64,000 bases of DNA from assembly GCA_018881555.1 (NCBI GenBank), contig JACAXG010000121.1, positions 1,921,858-1,985,857 of the forward strand. Reading direction: 5' to 3'. This document shows positions 48,941-61,198 of this stretch, piece after piece. This DNA comes from Amblyornis subalaris. Taxonomy: Eukaryota > Chordata > Aves > Passeriformes > Ptilonorhynchidae. The translations under genes and the position numbers were made by a program. Under the pieces are notes generated by a model. It was not told where the DNA came from and searched no databases. It saw only the letters and a list, made by a program, of their open reading frames with translations. Every line of letters starts with the position of its first letter. The stretch's first letter is position 1.

Positions 48941-51900
48941 GAANAAGAATATATAAGAATACAGGACGGACTGTAGTGACTGGGTGCAGGCTCCCTCAGA
49001 CAAACACCCTGACCAGGGAGGGGCTCCATTGCGCTGGCCCCTCTTTAGACCCTTTTCTGTCCCATTTTCTTCTCTCCCCTTGTTTTGCCTTGACCCAATA
49101 AACGTTCCCTAAGTTCAGTCCCTCAGGCCCACTTCAAACATCCTGGATTGTCCTGTTCCTCCCGTTTCCTGCTTGTTACCAGTTACAAATCCCAGGCTGC
49201 TCCTCTCCAGAGCTGTGCCTGCAGATCCCTGGTGGCTCATCAATGGGTGACTGCAGGCTTCTGCTCTCTCCCAGTGCCTCTCTCTCCTCTGCACCTGCCT
49301 CTGCACGTTCTTGTTTATTAATTCCTCCTTTATTTAATATTCCCTTGGAAGTGAGAGGGTCCTCGAGTGGATAACCTTAGCGAGGCAGAGGCCCTCACCT
49401 TCCATACACCCTCAGAGTAGTGGCTGTGTCTGTCCTGGAGGCTCAGCTCTGGGTTTAGCACTGGAGTGCCTCACGGGAGCTGAATGGGGAGGCAGAACTC
49501 CTGTTTCTGCCATTTTCCCTGAATTACNGCTGACTGAACATACACTCACTGTGGCATTCTCGGCACCACACGGAACGGGCAGGACTTCGGTGTGCTGTTT
49601 GCTTAGCTATCACAAACCTGTCATCATCACTGAAAGAGGGTTCATTTCTGAAGCTCTGGGCGGTGGTTCTGGTGCTCCCTCCCTGAGAACAGCCGCCAAA
49701 GCCTAATGGCAGCAGCGGAGCAGGAACTCCCTTCAAAAGAGAGTCCAGCAGCACCAGGAACTCGCCTGTTTTGTGCGGTTACAATCTTATTATTTGACCT
49801 GCATGGAGAGAGTCAAGTCCTTATTTCCTGCCCCATTTACACGTTATTGTTTGCAGTAAAAAGCCCCCAAGGCTGCAGGGCGTGGCTGGGAGTGGCGCCG
49901 CACAGATCCTGCAGAGGCTTTGTCACCAGCACAGGCAGAGCTCAGGCTGGTGGGGAAGGGGAGGATGGGGATGTTCCTCTTCCACGCAGAGAAAGCACCA
50001 CCGGGGCAGATCCCAAGNTCCAAACTGTCCTTTGCCAGCCCTGGCTGCCCGGGGCAGAAGGCAGTGTGCTTTCCGTGCGGGAAGAGAGGCAGAGCTGTGC
50101 CGCCAGGCTGTGACAGGAGAGGGGCTGTGACGAGCCCGACAGAAGTTGGGAGGGTATTGCTTCCACAAGCGGCCACAATCCGTAACTGATAAGGGAACAA
50201 AGCAGCGCTTGTGTCCTCGCCCTGCTTCGGGGCCAGCGAATCTCTTCCCCCCCGCGGCACCTGCAGGAGCTCTCATCCCCTCTGCCGGGGTGTGACCCCT
50301 GTCCCGCTGCGTTTTGCATCGCCTCTCCGCGGGCAGGTCGCGCTGCCCTTCGCTCTGCGGATGAACCCATCACACCCACGAAGGACAGGCCAGCTGGAAG
50401 GGCAGGAATCANGGAGACAAATAGCATAGGTGTGACTTGTCCTGTGTGCGGGACCGACACATCCAGCGCTCAGGGAACTCTGCCTTCGCTTCGGAAAACG
50501 TCTTGATTTAGCAGGAAGAGGCAGGATTTGACAGGCAGCTTTCAAAGCCACATTGCCCTCAGAAGACGNGGTCAGTCTTCTTTCCCTTCCAAGGCGTCAA
50601 TGCCATCAGTAAGATTGGTCTTCAAAAGCGTTTCAAGCCTCCNAGAGCCTGAAATCCGGTCAAAGGCAAAGTGGTTTAGATTTCAAACTGTCCAAGTGCT
50701 GTGTGAAGATTCCAAAAGTCCCTGAGGTGTTTCAAGCCTGTGACAATTGCTAAAAGATTTCTTGGGGCTGATTGATTGAGAGTTCGGTGCCTCTGAGAGC
50801 CTAAAAGTACCCTGACCTTACTTAAAACCGTATATTCTGAGCTGACACTTGCCTGTGAAGCACTTTGGTCTTCACTGGATGGAATTCAAACAGAAAATAA
50901 TACACCAAAGGTGCCACATGCCTTAGTAAAAGTAAGGATGTCTTCAAAGGCAGTTTATTTGTTGTTCATTTTCCTATAAATTATATAAAAAACTGATTTA
51001 CCAGTTCAGCTACTATTTTTTAATATATTACTGTCTAATCAGAAGTTATCCGAAGNAGCAACAGTTCATCTGGGAAAAATCTGTTTCACTTTCAAGAGGA
51101 GCTGGGCAAAGAATTGCTCTGCTTTTGAAACCTTCCCCTTTTGTTACTGAAGGGTTTATTTATATGCTAAACCTTGCTGAAATTATTTGATGTTTATATA
51201 TGTTGGGGTTTTTTATAGGGACATACCTGCACGTCTTGCAGCACATTTGGGTGTAGTCATTAAAAAAATGAGCTTTAATCCAAGGGNGAGAATCAAATCT
51301 GCACTGTGGTTTTTATTAGGATAGAACTGCATCTCTGGCATCACCTTCTCAGAGATAAAAATCTTTTAAGCCTTTGTCTCATTGTGTAGAGAAGTTTTCA
51401 TCTGATTTTGGTCTTGGTTGAGAGAAAAAGAGCTTGTCGGTGCTTCAGTAAACAAGGANGTCTCTTCTCGTTTCTAGCCGTGTTTTCTTTATCAAAATTA
51501 GATACAATCAGACACAGGCTCTGGGGTGAAGAAGGGAAACAGATTTGCGAGGCATCATNGTCTGCTGTGCTTTGTCACGCCACGAGGGAGGCAGGAAGAA
51601 CGAGCGAGAAGAGATTCATGTCTTGTACATTATTACTCATCTCAAGGCTTCAATTATTAGTGCTATGCTAATGAAGTCTCCTTGGATTGTCTGACAGATC
51701 TCACGATAAACTCCTTAACCCAACAATGAGAGTGGGAGGGTGTCAATTGGCTGATTAGCTGATAATCAATACCCAGCAGCTGTGACGAGATGGCAGGCAG
51801 ATAGCAGGCTCTGCTCGGGGCTGGGGGCTCGGTTGGTTCGAGTTGCAGGGAAGACTCTGCCAAAACGATAATAATTGTGTTGGATGACAAGTGCTGGGAT

Positions 51901-52169
51901 AAAGGAATAGCAGCCTAATAATGACACTAATCTAGACTGAATATGGAGAAATATTTTCTCCTACACAAATCGTTATGAAGTGGTTGATCCTGGCAATCTG
52001 AATTTTTTCTCGGCATGGGCATTAGACAGGGAACNTAAGAAATGCCCTGGGTAGGACCTTAAATTCCTNAATCTCCAAGGAGCCAAGGGGTATCAGCCNA
52101 CATTACATTAAATATTTGATTATAACTCCATGGATACAAAGCTGNTTGCACCACTCCTTTACAACCTCN

Positions 52170-52335
52170 GGGGCAGCCACAGCTTCTCTGGGCACCCTGT
52201 GCCAGGGCCTCACCACCCTCATAGGGAAGGATTTCTTCCCCATATCCCATCTAACCCTGCTCTCTGTCAGCGTGAGGCCATTCCCCCTTGTCCTGTCACT
52301 CCAGCCCCTGTAAAAAGTCCCTCTCCATCTTTTTT
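52170..52335 (-). mobile_element. CR1 LINE internal fragment (both ends lost)
   Basis: Reverse-oriented CR1 middle part: GGGGCAGCCACAGCTTCTCT, CTCATAGGGAAGGATTTCTT, CTAACCCTGCTCTCTGTCAG, then GTCCCTCTCCATC. Unlike most copies it lacks the 3' terminal end, so it was cut after insertion. Five Ns lie within 135 bases at its left margin (52036-52170). Confidence 0.9.
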
Positions 52336-55300
52336 GTGGACTGTCCCTTGCTCTCACCACCAATCCATCCTCCTGAAGATTCCCTGTATGATTTTCCACT
52401 GTGCTCCCTTGCCCTGGGTTGGTGAGAACCACACAGCATCGTGGACAGGATATTTCCTCTGAAAACTAAGGCTGAGCCCTATTCTTGATTTAACCACCTA
52501 AAAATGAGATTTTGTTGTTGGACAAAATTCCTGAACGTCACAGAATTCAAACCAGGAAAGGGTGACCGCCGCCTTCACAGANCCTTCCAGGGGCTGAGAG
52601 ACCCTGCCTTGAGATTTAGCACCCAAATAGGAAATAAGGGTTGGGGGAAATGAAGAAAAAGCCAAGTAAATGGCACCACAGCAGAAGCAGTTGCCACAGC
52701 TTACTGCCTATTGAAGCAGGTTAGTGTTCCAGGGCTGTGCTGCTGGGAGGCTTTGACAGGTTTACGCTGAAAGACGCCACTTAGAAGTGTTAACTTCTCC
52801 TAGCTTAGCCTTATGGAGCCTTTTCAGCGCAGAGTACAAAGCTGGCTACAGCCTTCATAATTCATTCTTAAAATGCTAGGTTAATGTGGAGCCACATTGG
52901 GTATTAAGGGAAACAGATGGAGCAAGGAACGCGGTGAATCACAGGGAATCTGTTCAAGAAATTTTCTCACTAAGAGATTTTTTCCTTACTGAGCCTGCCT
53001 TAAATACCAGAGAAAGCTCAAATCACCAGATAAATGCCAGTTCCACTGCGCCCTGGCTGGGATTGGAAGTTTCCAGCTCAGTGCTGGGTTGGTCTGTGCG
53101 GGTTGGGATTTACCAAGGAGAAGCAACAAGCTCTTTCTGATTGAATTCAAGCTAGATCTTTGCTTCTTTGCTCCTGGTCTCTCTGGCAAGTCCCAGGCTT
53201 GGGTTTCTCTGGTGCCTCTCTGCAGTACTGTGCTGTGCAAACCTTACAGTTCAGCCATTCCGTGCAGGTCTGCTTATCTCAGCCACAAGACACTTCCTAT
53301 TGCTAACAGAAGTCGTACCTCACATCTAAATTTACTGTAATTCCAGGCTAGCTGTCAGCTTTGTGGCCAGCTGCCCCAGGGCAGGGGGTGGCTGTGGGGT
53401 TACACGAACAGGGTTGTTGGAGCACCAGGGGAGGTCAGGCTGGCGCGATTCCCACAGTCAGAAGGGCCAGGCAGGATTTCCAGAGCTCTTCAGTCAGGTG
53501 GGATGGAGGAGGAATGTCTCTGCTGAGCTCCACTGCAGCTGGGAGTGGCTGTCCTTCCAGAGCTGGGTAAATAATATATTGATGCCCTAGGGTTTGCCAT
53601 TTGTGGCTAGCAGAACAGAAAATTAGGGCCTGGTGTGGATCCAGTGCTCATCCCCTGGAGGAAAGGATCAAGGGAAGCATGAGCACCTCTGGATGTTTTC
53701 AGAACTGGATGGCTCTCAGGAAGGGGANGCTTTAGCTCAGTCTCTCTCACTGTGCTTAACGAAGGAGTGAATGGGTGAAGTTGATGTCTGTGGGACACAA
53801 GGAGATGAGACCAAGGGATCAAATGCTTCCTTTGCGCTTACATTTTGCAGAAAATATTTTGCCTGTGTTTTCTGTTGAGGGTTTTGAGGGAAACATTTCT
53901 AATCAGCCTTTGAACTGGTCAAGAGAAGAAAAGTAATTTTTTTTCTGCCGTTACCCACTCTGAGAAGAACGTTTTGGCTTGATTTGTTGTCAGCTGGGTT
54001 CTTCCCCCCCCCCCNTGGCTTGATTTGTTGTCAGCTGGGTTCTTCCCCCTCCCCCCCCCCCCCCCCCCGCCCTCCCCCATGGCTCGTATTGCAGTAATCT
54101 GTGCTTTTGGAACAAGATGATCAGAGCTTAGTATCTGCCTTTGCTGCAGTAATCCTCTTGGCCAGGATGCGTGGCAAAGTGGCTGCTCGGGAGTCTCGGG
54201 TGGCTTTGGACCTGCGGGGAGGAGCTGTGCTGGTTTGTGTGGAGTGAGAGCAAACAATTCCCTGCCGTTCCCCCTGCAGGAGGGAGGGACTTTGCAGCAT
54301 GCCTTCAGCTGGAACAGCCTGCTCCTCTGGGCTCAGCTCCACGCGCGCTGGGCAGAGGGAGTGTGTCCTTGGGGCTGTCTTCCCGTCCATCCCAATCCCT
54401 GCTTCGTCTTTGGAGCGTGAGGTACACTCCACCAATTTTAGGCCAGGAAACAAACATCTAAAGCCTTTTTCCTTCCTCTGTAGCAAGGAGAGGAAGCTCA
54501 GCTTCTATTAAGAGGGACAGAAGTCTGTGTTGGTGTCAGGGCTCCCATTCAGCAGACACAGCTGGTTCACTCTTCCAAGAAGCTCCATCTGGGCTCACAC
54601 TTGGCTTCTCCCAAGGCAGGAAAAGGCAGAGTTNACACATTTGCAAAGTCAGAGCTGGAATCTTGTCCCTGTCCAGCACAAGGCCACAGGTTTGCAGGAT
54701 CAGGGTCAGGAACAGACTGGAGGGGGTGCAGGAAACCTTCCCTTCTTTGCGAGGGGCTGGAATCCTGTCAGCTCTTGGTGGTGGCACAGTGGGACACTGC
54801 AGGCAATCCCCTGTCTGTCCTGCAGCAGGCTGTGTGTCTGTCTCTGCCTGTCTGGGGCCCTGGTTCTCCCAGCCGTAGGATCCCCTGAGCTGGAGCTGGG
54901 AGCTGGGAGGCGTTGGTCCCCGTGTCAGCGCAGGGACAGCGAGGCGGCGTTCCCTGGAAAGGGTGGCAGCACTGGTGGGTCTGGCATCTCTGACATCCCC
55001 CACTCACATCCCCCTGGGATGGGCTGGATGCAGAGAAGGTGCCCTGGTCGCCAGTCTGATCTTGAACCCGGCTGAANGTTGGCCTTCAGAGGAAATTGAA
55101 GGCACGAGGCAGTGGAACAGCCTGGCTGGGAGACAGGGAGCAGGGATCCTGGTGTTTGCCATCCTTGGGCCATTCAATACGTACAAGTGACACTTCCTGC
55201 CCTCTGCTGTGAGCTGAAATGAGTTCTGGGAATAAAAATCATGCTCCAGGTACTAAGTGTTATCAGTGCTCCTTGATGCTCTGGTTCCCCGGTGCATTTC

Positions 55301-55529
55301 TTAGGTGGCTTCACTGGGAAAGGAACTTCCATCAAGCTGTCTGCTCCGCCAGTGCTTCCTTCGTAAGAGAGTTTGACTCCTAAACCCACCTACCNGTCCA
55401 TGGGGTGAAAGCCGGAGCTGGAGTGGGGCGTGTGTGTGGGTAGGGGCAGCAACAGCAGGTTCTCTAAGGCGTTACTCCAGCCTAGCTCTGGAATCCAGCG
55501 CAGTTACACCAAGGCAGAGCTGAAAGCAG
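52336..55529. other. Non-coding stretch, no gene seen
   Basis: No recognisable gene. It contains the duplicated poly(C) segment at 53975-54068. Confidence 0.55.
53975..54068. repeat. Tandem duplication with long C runs
   Basis: The 31-base block that begins TGGCTTGATTTGTTGTCAGC occurs twice (53975 and 54016). Each copy is followed by a C run; the second is interrupted by one T and then runs for 22 bases. One N (54015) lies at the junction. Long C runs are prone to slippage and sequencing error. Confidence 0.9.
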
Positions 55530-55910
55530 CCCGCTGCCGCATGGATAAATCCCNTTCGCTTGCCTCTGCGCACTGGGGGCGGCGCTGGGGCCAGCAGCGT
55601 GCCCCGGTGTGTGCCAGGGCGTGCGCAGGGAGGGGCTGTGCTGCCTGCGGCGCTCGCAGCACATGGTGGAGCCCACCCGTGCCCGGGGGAGCCCACGGGG
55701 AGGAGGATCTCTGCGGCGCCGCGCTGCTGGCAGGCAACGCCGCGGCGATATTCCCACGTTCCAGAGAGCTGCCTGCTCCCAGGGCTGGTGTTCTGCCAGT
55801 GCTCTCTGCTGGCAGCTCGTCCTGCCCCACAGCCGCCCCACAGCCGGCGGAGGCTGGGTACTGCTCTGGCGGGGCCAGCTCTGCCCTCGAGCGCGAGAGT
55901 TGGACTTCAG
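55530..55910. promoter_or_regulatory. Orphan CpG-rich patch
   Basis: CpG dinucleotides are dense here (for example GGCGGCGCTGG, TGCGGCGCTCGCAG, CGGCGCCGCGCTGC, AACGCCGCGGCGATATTCC), in contrast to several kilobases on either side. This is typical of a promoter CpG island, but no gene was recognised on either strand nearby. The overlapping open frames show no family motif. It could mark the start of a non-coding RNA or of a gene lying outside the window. Confidence 0.5.
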
Positions 55911-58282
55911 GGAAGAAAGCCAAATCATCTCAGCTGCCGGGGTGCTCTTGGGGGAGGAGAGCCAGGGGANTGATGTTGTTATCCCCTCTAAAATTCCAGC
56001 AAACCCTCTGTGTGGGCACGGTACGGGCAGAGCTGCTCTTGGCTGCGAGCTGGGCGCGGATGGGCACAGGCAGATGGGATTAATGGAGGTGTCTTCTCCA
56101 CCCTAAACGGATAGAATCGATTGAACTGTACAAGTGGGACTCGTGGCAAGAGAATGCAGCCCTGTGAGGTTCTGCAGAGGCCACCAGGAATGCTGGGGAC
56201 ATGCAGAAACNCTCAGTTCCCCACCAGTTTCCCACAGCTGACAGCGCGTCCGTGTTGACCTTGGCGGCGGCAGCAGCCTCGCAAATGAAAAGGGCACGCA
56301 TCACTAAGAGGAGAACTGAATTTGCAATGAATGCCTCGTATTTCATTTTCCGTTCCTGTCATCTTTATCTGTCCNGGCTAATCCCCGTGTCCCTAGAAAG
56401 CCTGCCCTAGTGTTCCATTTCCTGCGGCAGGAGCGATGTCTGTGCTCACAGCAGGGGTGGCTTTCTCCAGCTCCGCTGTCCAACGCTGTCCTGGACCCCC
56501 CGAGCTCCCTGTTCCTTTGCCGGCTGAGGGGAGTGTGCAGGTTGCTGGTGTGGAGCCTTGTGTCTCCTCTCAGACCAAGGAATCAACTCTGGCTTGACTG
56601 GGGACTGTAAGGCAGCATTGCTCCAGTGGGAGCCTTGTTCCCAGTTCAGCAGACAGGGACTCTGGGTTGGAATGAGGGGAAGAGTAATCCCTGCTGTTGC
56701 AGCTNTCCCTTCAGGGACTTCCATCCCTCTCTCTTGTGTAAGCATGGGAGCATCATAGACACAAGGTGCGGGGGTCACAGGTGTGTGAAATGGCTTCATC
56801 CAGCGGGACAAGACATCCCTTTCAGCCTAGGTTGGGTTGGAGGAGGTGTGGGATTCAAGAACTTACCCTCTTTTTGCTTTTTAACAAATGTACAGGCTTG
56901 GCATAATTACCAGTGCNGTGGTGACACTGTGGGTGCATTCAGATGTGATTAGTGTCTTCTCCTTCTCCTTCCCTTCTTTTTTTTGGTTAAAATATCACTG
57001 CAGCTCATTTTTCAGGATTGTGTGCTCATTATTTTATAGTGATCTGGCTCTGCTCAGAAGTTTCTACCTGGAATATTCTAGAAGGTGAAGTTGTTTCTTA
57101 CAAACCAAGGAACGCTCACCTAAAAGAACTGTTCTAGGAGTCTGAGCAACCTGGAGCTGTTGGCTCCAGCTGCAGAGGCTCTGAGCTGTGGGGAAGGGAA
57201 ATGATTGGATACNAGGCTGGAGCCCTTGGCTTCTGGAGCTGGGCCAAGTCCACTTCCTACAATTAAACCACAGTGGTCAGGGGCACGAGGGCAGCTGGAA
57301 GTGGCCAGGTGCTCCAGTAGCCTCTGCTGTCCTTCTCCAGAGCTGGGAGGAAGAGGGAGCAGAGCAGGAGGGGGATTTTGGATGGATCCTGCGGCGGGTG
57401 CCCCGTGCTGTGCCCCACTCCAGGAGCGCCTGGCTTCCGTCCCCTCGAGGTCCTGCAGAGGCTGCTCCCGGTGCCTGTTCCTGGCAGCAGGAATGCGCAG
57501 TGCCCCTGGAGTGTGCTGCAGCCAAGCCTGGATGACTCTGCAGATGCTGGGATGGCCCGAGCCGAGCCGCGGTGCAGCTCTGGTGCAGGACTGGAGTGCT
57601 GTGCCAGGCTCTGGGGTTCAGAGCAGAGTTCCTCAGAAAGGGTTTCCTCCTCAAAAGGCTCGGGATTGATGCAGCTGGCTGAAGCAAGGATGCATTTGTG
57701 TTGCACAGTCAGTGGGAATGTTCTTTTGCTCTCTGTCAGAAACAAAGGAGCCAGCGGGGCTTGGGAACCATGAGGGAAATGCTGCCAGGAGCTCTGTGGG
57801 TAGGAGAGATTTTGTAGNGGCAGCTCCCTGTGTGTCTCCCCAAGCAGACCGAAGTCAGGGAAAGCTGAGCACAGCACAGCCTTTTTGGCAGTAGCCAGCA
57901 GCGTTTCCTCTCNGGGGGAGTCCACATCTCTGGTTCTGTGCAGACAAAATGCCAGGGCTTCGCCTGCCTCCCGGCAGCTGAGGAGCCAGCAGGCACCTCT
58001 GCAGTGAGGGATTAATGTGCCACCAGATCCCTGCTCCTGGTGCCATCCCCGCACCCAAGCACGGTCGCTCCCAAGGCACGTGAAACGCTCCCTGAACGCA
58101 TCCAGGTCGGGTTTCAGGCTGCTGGCTTAGCTGTAGCCCTGGCTCCTTGAAGCTGGACCGTGGCTTGGTTAGCCACAGCAAGGCTGTGCTGCAGCTCCAA
58201 CAAGCAGCACCGCAAAGGCTTTGCTCCTGAGCTCCCTGAGCTGGCTGGCACCCTTTGGGTCGCAGTCAGGATCCACACACAA
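55911..58282. other. Non-coding stretch, no gene seen
   Basis: No coding exon was recognised. Open frames of up to 263 codons (minus strand, 57263-58054) contain ambiguous codons and have no known domain. Confidence 0.55.
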
Positions 58283-58540
58283 TCATCATAGAATCACAGA
58301 ATGGTTTGGTTTGGAAGGGTCCTTGAAGATCATCCAGTTCCAACCCCCCTGCCATGGGCAGGGACACCTTCCACTATCCCAGGGTGCTCCAAGCCCCATC
58401 CAACCTGGCCTTGGACACTTCCAGGGATGNGGCATCCACAGTTTCTCTGGGTGACCTGTGCCAGGGCCTCCCCACCCTCATGGTAAAGAATTTTTTGCTG
58501 ATATCCCATCTAAACCTCCTCTCTTCCAGTTTGAAGCCAC
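58283..58540 (-). mobile_element. CR1 LINE fragment, 5'-truncated, 3' end present
   Basis: Reverse-oriented CR1: ATCATAGAATCACAGAATGG, TGCCATGGGCAGGGACACCT, TTGGACACTTCCAGGGATG, then ATATCCCATCTAAACCTCC and CTCTTCCAGTTTGAAGCCA. The inner end belongs to a different CR1 subfamily from the copies that end in TGTGCAGCCATTCCCCCTTG. Confidence 0.94.
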
Positions 58541-59777
58541 AAGCAGCTTCCAGCAACAGCCCTCTGGCATTTCACCCCCTAAGCAAGGCTGGGGATGTGG
58601 TAGTTGCTGTCGGGTGGAAGAACAACTCGGGAGGCAGAGCAGTGGTAGCCTGTTCGAATCTGCGTTCTGGGACACCAGCCCCAGCTAGGGAAGGCACATA
58701 CTGGTTGGGCAGCGTGGGAACAGGAACGGAAATGAGCTCTGGACCTGTTCTGTCTAAAGCANGTCTCCCCAGCAGTGATCCTGTAAGGAGCTGGAGTGCC
58801 CTTGTCCCGACAAGCAGGGTTTGCAAGGCAGGCAGTGCTGGGTATGTCCTTGCTTTGCTTGCCACGGGCAGGGGGATGAAGAGCCCCAGAAAAACAGTAG
58901 CTGCTGCTGCCAGCGCCGGAGGGCAGCACGCTTCTCAGATGTCAGGCGCGTCTCAAACATCAAAGGGGCTCCTCCTGAACTAGCTGACCTTTCCTTACGC
59001 ATATCCCTCCGCTAATCCCCAGCAGATCGTCTTTGCCTTGTTTTTGCCGCCGTGTCCCTGACCCGTGGGAACCCCCCAGCTTTGAACGCGCCCCGTGGTG
59101 GCAGGGGGTGGCATTCGCGGTGGCTGCTCTGCTGCAGGTGGCTGCTCTCTGAATTTCCTGCTGGCTCTGAGAGTGTGTGGCACTGGAAGTGGCTCCAGGC
59201 GTGTGTCAGCACTCCCCTGCCATCCCGTCCCGAGCTGTGGGTGAGCAGCAGGCACGGGGAGGGCGTTTGGCCCCAGGGGAGCCAGGGGTTGACAGTCATT
59301 TCCAGGGGTTTTCTGTCTCCCTTGTCTTGCTGAAATCGGGGGAGTGCTGGTGGAAGCAGATGCGAGGGGGGTGTTTCTGGGGGAAGANGTTGCTGTGATT
59401 TCTGGGTGTCACCATGCTTGTGAGATGATGGCATGCAGGAAAGCCAGCNCAGAGAGAGACCCTGTGCTTTCAAGCACTGTTGTGCTGTCTCAGGTGCCTC
59501 CCACTGAGCCCATCACACATTCCTGGGAGGTGCTCGATGCTGCCCCACACACGGATTGCTCTCAGGGCTGGCTGCAGCCTTCTCCTGCCTGGGTCTGCTC
59601 TTCTGGTCCTGGGCCTGTTCCAACCACTGCCTCCTGTTGCAGATAGGTAAAACCTTGCAAAAGCCTCCCACCACCACTGTGCTCTGTTATCAATGATCTC
59701 TCTGTCCTGTTAGACTCTGCTGGAATATCTGTACATAAGCAGCTCTTGAAATGTGCATCGAGCTTTGCCCCAAAAAG
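58541..59777. other. Non-coding stretch, no gene seen
   Basis: Unique, moderately GC-rich sequence without recognisable genes or RNA. Confidence 0.55.
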
Positions 59778-59885
59778 ACTGGAGTCTCTCTCAAGGGCCT
59801 GGAGTGACAGGTCAAGGAGGAATGGCTTCAAACCGCCAGGGAGTAGGGTTAGATTGGAGATTAGGAGTGAGTTTTCCCAGTTGAG
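59778..59885 (+). mobile_element. CR1 LINE internal fragment
   Basis: Sense-oriented CR1 middle part: TGGAGTGACAGGTCAAGGAG, AATGGCTTCAAACCGCCAGG, GTAGGGTTAGATTGGAGATTA. The 3' terminal part is missing. Confidence 0.85.
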
Positions 59886-60470
59886 AGTTAGTTTTTAATG
59901 CTGGACTTAATCCTTGAATCAGGAGGTCGAACATTTCTACAGCATCTTTGTTCCAGGAGGGATGGTCAGGTGCTCTGCAGACAGCAAATCCAAGATGATT
60001 TTTATTGTTAGCAGAAATANGGATAATAATTGATTATAGCTACCTCACTTTTGCCATCTCAGAAAGAATCTGGGAGCTGCTGGATGAGACACAGAAATAT
60101 CAGGCAAAGCTGGACTTGTAGGCATGAAGTGCATGACAATCAGNCTGTTAACTTTGCCTAGCCCATGAAATATTATTGAGGCAGAATTGGAACAATCCAG
60201 CTGGGTCACGCAGTGAGATGTGTGATTTATGAGGGTAAAGCCAACTCAGCATCATCTTAATGACACACTATTAAATGCACATTACTAACTGTGATATGGC
60301 CAGGGGCACGCTGCCTGCAGCCAGCGTTCCCATCTCGTTCAGAGCTTTCTACTCTTCTTCAAACACCTTTGATAGCCACGGAGAAGGAGCAGAAGCGCTG
60401 TTTTGGAAGGTTTCTCTGCTGGCTGCAGATAAAGGCAAAATTCAACAATCACAGCTCATGTAGTGCCACC
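59886..60470. other. Non-coding stretch, no gene seen
   Basis: AT-rich unique sequence with no recognisable feature. Confidence 0.6.
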
Positions 60471-60545
60471 TCACAGAGTCACAGAACATGCTGAGTGGGA
60501 AGGGACCCACGAGGATCATCAAGCCCCTGCACACGACCAGAGCCA
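60471..60545 (-). mobile_element. CR1 LINE 3' end, second subfamily
   Basis: Reverse-oriented end with CAGAGTCACAGAACATGCTG, AGTGGGAAGGGACCCACGAG and GATCATCAAGCCCCTGCAC. The 'ACCCACNAGGATCATC' form differs from the 'ACCTTAAAGATCATC' form of the other copies, so it belongs to another CR1 subfamily. Confidence 0.88.
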
Positions 60546-61105
60546 GGCACAAGCATAGAAATGTTCAGGCTTTCCCTCCTGGAGCAAGGAAGGGACATGG
60601 TGTCCTGTCCTGTCCTTCATCCCCCCAGGCTTCTGTGAGATGACCTTTCCAATGCTAATTAGGCTGAGTCAGAGTCTAAGTTGTGGCATGAACAATTCCT
60701 GAATGCAGAAACGCAATAAAAGTACATACACGGTGCTGAAAGCTGGAATTGCTTCCCCCGGTGCAGGGAAATGTCTGTCCCTGGTAAATGCCACCAACCA
60801 GTGCTGGATTCCTGTCAGGGTGGCAGCTGATGGCCATTCTGGGAGTGGCACTGCCCGTGGCTCAGCAGCTGACAGCTTGGCCAGTTTGTTTCTGCAGGAG
60901 TCAGGCACCAGTTCAAGTTGGCCTCTCTGAGCAGAGCCCATTCCAGGGACTGAGGGGTGGAAAATCCCTTTTGTGTTACATACCCCTGACCCCACAAACT
61001 TCCATCTCCTCTTGAAGATGGGAAGGTGTCCTGTACCTCAGTTTCTGCATAGGGGGAGACAACCTTATGGACACAGGAAAGAATTTTCCCCAAAGATGCC
61101 AAAGT
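60546..61105. other. Non-coding stretch, no gene seen
   Basis: Unique sequence. No feature was recognised. Confidence 0.6.
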
Positions 61106-61198
61106 TCATAGAACCATAGAACGTTTTGGGTTGGAAGGGACTTTAAAGATCATTTTGTTCTAACCCCCTGCCACGAGCAGGGACACCTTCCACTGGCA
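61106..61198 (-). mobile_element. CR1 LINE 3' end, short
   Basis: Reverse-oriented: TCATAGAACCATAGAACGTT, TGGGTTGGAAGGGACTTTAA, CCCCTGCCACGAGCAGGGAC. About 90 bases remain. Confidence 0.94.

Larger units (their letters stand above)
44391..52169. other. Non-coding stretch, mostly unique
   Basis: No protein gene was recognised. It holds a small CR1 end at 45246, a poly(A) run at 47363, a hairpin with AATAAA at 48898-48940, a second AATAAA at 49097, and a moderately CpG-rich patch near 50200-50350. A segment at 51600-51800 has enhancer-like motif packing. Confidence 0.5.

Noticed and set aside
55087..55130. CR1-like words (GGCACGAGGCAGTGGAACAG)
   Set aside because: Too short, and the flanks do not follow the CR1 order.
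55430..56083. 217-codon open frame across the orphan CpG patch
   Set aside because: High GC content explains the lack of stops. No conserved domain, and the frame contains Ns.
57263..58054. 263-codon open frame on the - strand
   Set aside because: Contains several ambiguous codons and no known motif, with competing open frames on the other strand.
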